A stretch of DNA of 7,059 nt, from contig JADFVM010000351.1 of NCBI GenBank assembly GCA_015222555.1, positions 1-7,059 on the forward strand, in the 5' to 3' direction. The notes beneath the pieces were generated by a model. The model saw nothing but the letters and a program-made list of their open reading frames with translations. It did no database searches and was not told the DNA's origin. Position 1 is the stretch's first letter; every line of letters begins with the position of its first letter. Positions 5,059-7,059 of this stretch are shown piece by piece. Made by a program: the position numbers and the translations under genes. This DNA is from Pseudomonadota bacterium. Its GTDB lineage: Bacteria > Desulfobacterota > JADFVX01.

Positions 5059-6717
5059 ATGTCAGGATATCCTGAAGAGTTAAAAGTCCTAATTAAGGCT
5101 GTTGAGCAGACTCGTTCCAAAAGGGTTGAGCAGTCCAAGAAGGGGGAGAGTTTTCCCGCCTTAACGCTTGAACAAAGAAAGGAGTGGTTAAATAAATATC
5201 ACCCTGACTTTAAAACTAAGGGAAAAAGGAAGCTTAAAGTCGGCCCTAACAAGGGGGACCTTCTTCCTGAAGAGGTTGTTGATATCCTCGAGTCGAAAAG
5301 CCGTGTTAATTCAAAGCTTGTAGACCTTAATAAAGTTGATATTGAGACTGATGTCCTGGTTATCGGTGGGGGTGGTGCAGGTACGGCGGCTGCCCTTATG
5401 GCACAGGAGGCAGGCTGCAAGGTAGTGATAGCCACCAAATTAAGACACGGCGATTCAAATACAGTAATGGCTGAAGGTGGCATCCAGGGCGCGACACAGG
5501 AAGGAGATTCACCTTTTTATCACTACCTTGATGTAATAGGTGGAGGCCACTTTTCGAATCATCCTAATCTTGTAGGCGCCCTAACCAATGACGCGCCTCT
5601 CATTATTAACTGGCTTGAAGAGTTGGGCACAATGCTCGATAAAGAAGAGGATGGCAGGCTGAAAACCCGTCACGGGGGAGGAACAAGCCGTAAAAGAATG
5701 CATTCCGCCGGGGACATGACGGGGGCAGAAATTATGAGGGTCGTTAGGGATGAGGCCAGAAACCGATCTGAAAATATCAAGGTAATCGAGTTTGCACCGG
5801 CAATTGAACTGATTCTTGATGATAAAGGATCCTGCGCAGGTGCAATTTTGTATAACCTTGAAACTAAAGAGTTTCTTACCGTTAAGGCGAAGGCAGTCAT
5901 TATGGCAACAGGCGGTGGTGCCAGGTTGCACATTCAGGGTTTTGCCTGTACAAACCATTATGGCGCGACTGCTGACGGTCTCGTCATGGCCTATAGGGCG
6001 GGTGTAAAAAATGTTTTCATGGATTCAACACAGTATCATCCGACAGGTGCTGTTTATCCTGAGCAGAATGTGGGTCTTCTCATCACTGAGAAAGTTAGAG
6101 GTCTGGGGGCTCAGCTATTAAATATAGAGGGAGAGCAGTTCTGTTTTCCTCTTGAGCCCAGGGATATTGAATCCTCCTGTATCATAAGGGAGTGCAGTGA
6201 TGTTGGGAAGGGCGTGGGTACCCCCATTGGCAGGTTAGGCGTCTGGTTGGATTCACCGATGATTGATATGCTTCATGGCGAAGGGACAGTACGGAGAGAA
6301 CTGCCGGCAAAATATATCCAATTTATCAGGCATGGCATCGACATCAGCAAGGAGCCTATGCTCATCTATCCTACGCTTCATTACCAGAATGGCGGCATCG
6401 AGATTAAAGAACATGGCAACACCACGCTTCCCGGTTTTTATAGTGCAGGTGAGGCAACAGGGGGTGTGCACGGAAGAAATCGGCTTATGGGCAACTCTCT
6501 TCTGGACATTCTTGTTTTTGGACGTCGAGCTGGAATAGCTGCATCTGAATATGCGAAGAAAGTCAAGCAGGGAAAATTAACGCTTAAACATGTTGATGCC
6601 TTTGAAAAAGGCTTGGAAAAGGCAGGCCTGAAGAATCCTCCCCTGGGGCCGATGATTCTTCCTGACTATACGCCTGAACAGGTTAAAAACAGACAATGGA
6701 ATGCAATGACGATTTAA
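5059..6717 (+). CDS. Fumarate reductase/succinate dehydrogenase-type flavoprotein
   Basis: 552 residues of the FrdA/SdhA/TfrA/NadB family. Residues 1-92 are a Lys/Glu-rich, cysteine-free extension not found in E. coli FrdA. The FAD Rossmann motif GGGGAG is at 103-108 and NTVMAEGG at 134-141. By motif comparison with E. coli FrdA, the dicarboxylate site is intact: H327 (QYHPTG, FrdA H232), T343/E344 (LLITEKVRG, FrdA T244/E245), R368 (LEPRD, FrdA R287, the proposed proton donor), H441 (PTLHYQNGG, FrdA H355) and R475 (HGRNRLMGNSL, FrdA R390). The histidine that binds FAD covalently in FrdA (H44) is Asn134, so FAD should be non-covalent. Only 77 residues follow R475 against about 210 in FrdA, so most of the helical C-terminal domain is missing. 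Fumarate reduction or succinate oxidation is the likely reaction; another enoate substrate or an aspartate-oxidase-like role is less likely given the iron-sulfur partner gene. No Tat signal or membrane segment is seen. Confidence 0.9.
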   Translation: MSGYPEELKVLIKAVEQTRSKRVEQSKKGESFPALTLEQRKEWLNKYHPDFKTKGKRKLKVGPNKGDLLPEEVVDILESKSRVNSKLVDLNKVDIETDVLVIGGGGAGTAAALMAQEAGCKVVIATKLRHGDSNTVMAEGGIQGATQEGDSPFYHYLDVIGGGHFSNHPNLVGALTNDAPLIINWLEELGTMLDKEEDGRLKTRHGGGTSRKRMHSAGDMTGAEIMRVVRDEARNRSENIKVIEFAPAIELILDDKGSCAGAILYNLETKEFLTVKAKAVIMATGGGARLHIQGFACTNHYGATADGLVMAYRAGVKNVFMDSTQYHPTGAVYPEQNVGLLITEKVRGLGAQLLNIEGEQFCFPLEPRDIESSCIIRECSDVGKGVGTPIGRLGVWLDSPMIDMLHGEGTVRRELPAKYIQFIRHGIDISKEPMLIYPTLHYQNGGIEIKEHGNTTLPGFYSAGEATGGVHGRNRLMGNSLLDILVFGRRAGIAASEYAKKVKQGKLTLKHVDAFEKGLEKAGLKNPPLGPMILPDYTPEQVKNRQWNAMTI

Positions 6718-6735
6718 TTACATTTGGTATATGAC

Positions 6736-6771
6736 AAAAAAAGCCGGCAACTAAGTTGCCGGCTTTTTTTT
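6736..6771. terminator. Intrinsic terminator, probably bidirectional
   Basis: A perfect inverted repeat: AAAAAAAGCCGGCAAC (6736-6751), loop TAA, GTTGCCGGCTTTTTTT (6755-6770), with T8 at 6764-6771. The GC-rich core stem is AAGCCGGCAAC paired with GTTGCCGGCTT. The A7 tract on the left becomes a T tract on the other strand, so it can also stop transcription arriving from the minus-strand side. It lies 18 bp after the flavoprotein stop and marks the operon end. Confidence 0.95.
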
Positions 6772-6812
6772 ATTGATATCCGGGTAAGATTGTTTCCCCT
6801 GGCAAAGGACAA

Positions 6813-6947
6813 TTACTCTTCTTCACTCTTGGATTCCTCATAAAGCCTGTTATATTGTGTTTCCAGAGTATTAAAATTATGATCAAGTCTTTTATAGTTA
6901 TCATCAAATGACTTAATTAAGACAGTTATCTGACCGTTTAAATTGTC
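6813..6947 (-). pseudogene. Possible C-terminal gene remnant of a helical protein
   Basis: Minus-strand open frame of 44 codons ending with TAA at 6815-6813. It reads as a polar, coiled-coil-like sequence (DNLNGQITVLIKSF, then NYKRLDHNF, then an acidic tail SKSEEE). An in-frame TAA at 6950-6948 closes it upstream, and it has no ATG, GTG or TTG, so as it stands it cannot be a normal gene. The composition and its convergent position facing the bidirectional terminator suggest the 3' end of a gene whose 5' part was lost. The family is not recognised. Chance cannot be excluded at this length. Confidence 0.35.
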
Positions 6948-6972
6948 TTAATGGCCCGAACCCTAAATTGTC
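6939..6972. repeat. 9-bp direct repeat TAAATTGTC
   Basis: TAAATTGTC occurs at 6939-6947 and again at 6964-6972, with 16 bp between the copies. The first copy coincides exactly with the point where the minus-strand remnant loses its open frame. This could be a target-site duplication or a recombination scar, or chance in AT-rich sequence. Confidence 0.4.
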
Positions 6973-6988
6973 AATAGAAACAGACCCC
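6970..6988 (-). repeat. GGGGTCTGTTTC-type motif, possible trace of a REP-associated or transposase-linked repeat
   Basis: The minus strand reads GGGGTCTGTTTCTATTGAC. Motifs of the form GGGGTC...TTGAC recur in multiple copies near Y1 (IS200-like, REP-associated) transposase genes in many Proteobacteria. Only one copy is in this window and no transposase is present, so the assignment rests on resemblance alone. Confidence 0.25.
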
Positions 6989-7059
6989 TTTTTAAAAACA
7001 GAGAAAATAAGAAAAACATTCTGGATTAATACACAAATATATCAGATGTTTAGCAAGTG

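Larger units (their letters stand above)
1..6771 (+). other. Predicted single operon: HdrA - MvhD - Flx-like - fumarate reductase-like genes
   Basis: Seven same-strand genes with gaps of 54, -23, 8, 12, 72 and 30 bp end in one strong terminator. Each complete gene has its own ribosome binding site, and no internal terminator or convincing internal promoter is seen. The products form an electron chain from NAD(P)H to a flavoprotein, which fits co-expression as one complex. The operon start lies upstream of the window. Confidence 0.8.

Noticed and set aside
5581..5958. Minus-strand open frame of 125 codons within the flavoprotein gene
   Set aside because: It lies antisense to a clearly conserved coding region and shows no recognisable protein motif or ribosome binding site; a shadow frame.
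6953..6974. Minus-strand promoter with a perfect TTGACA
   Set aside because: No acceptable -10 box occurs at 16-18 bp and no intact gene follows; the TTGACA is part of the repeated GACAATTTA sequence.

Overview
The window carries one long plus-strand run of redox genes, closed by a strong intrinsic terminator at 6736-6771. About 290 bp of AT-rich, largely non-coding DNA follows. The gene set is an HdrA homologue, an MvhD/FlxD protein, two cysteine-rich iron-sulfur proteins, an FAD/NAD(P) module, a [2Fe-2S]/HdrC-like iron-sulfur protein and a fumarate-reductase-type flavoprotein. It points to a strict anaerobe, most likely a bacterium of the Desulfobacterota (former Deltaproteobacteria) type. 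Moderate GC, clear Shine-Dalgarno sites and ATG starts also fit a bacterium. The taxon is an inference; no marker gene is present.

Layout: 1-876 is the C-terminal part of HdrA, cut by the window edge. 931-1410 is mvhD/flxD. 1388-2284 is an FlxC-like, FrhB-like iron-sulfur protein whose start overlaps the end of mvhD. 2293-3321 is an FlxB/HydB/AsrA-like protein. 3334-4167 is the FlxA/HydG/AsrB-like FAD-NAD(P)-[2Fe-2S] protein. 4240-5028 combines an SdhB-type [2Fe-2S] domain with an HdrC-type pair of [4Fe-4S] clusters. 5059-6717 is a FrdA/SdhA/TfrA-family flavoprotein with an unusual N-terminal extension and a short C-terminus. Gaps are -23 to 72 bp and every start has a ribosome binding site, so the genes look like one operon.

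Proposed joint function (inference): FlxA takes electrons from NAD(P)H, FlxB/FlxC relay them, and MvhD passes them to HdrA, as in Flx-Hdr electron-bifurcating complexes. Those complexes normally send the high-potential electron to HdrBC and a heterodisulfide. Here no HdrB-type CCG domain is present. The downstream genes instead supply an HdrC-like relay fused to a fumarate-reductase-type [2Fe-2S] domain, plus a flavoprotein that keeps all five classical dicarboxylate-site residue positions. The simplest reading is a soluble NAD(P)H-dependent, flavin-bifurcating fumarate reductase that co-reduces ferredoxin, or the reverse: succinate oxidation driven together with ferredoxin oxidation. No membrane anchor is seen, but genes upstream of the window are not visible.

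After the terminator, the minus strand holds a 44-codon open stretch without a usable start (6813-6947) that reads like the C-terminal end of a helical protein. Next to it lie a 9-bp direct repeat and a GGGGTCTGTTTC-type motif of the sort found near REP-associated transposases. This looks like a gene remnant at an old rearrangement boundary.
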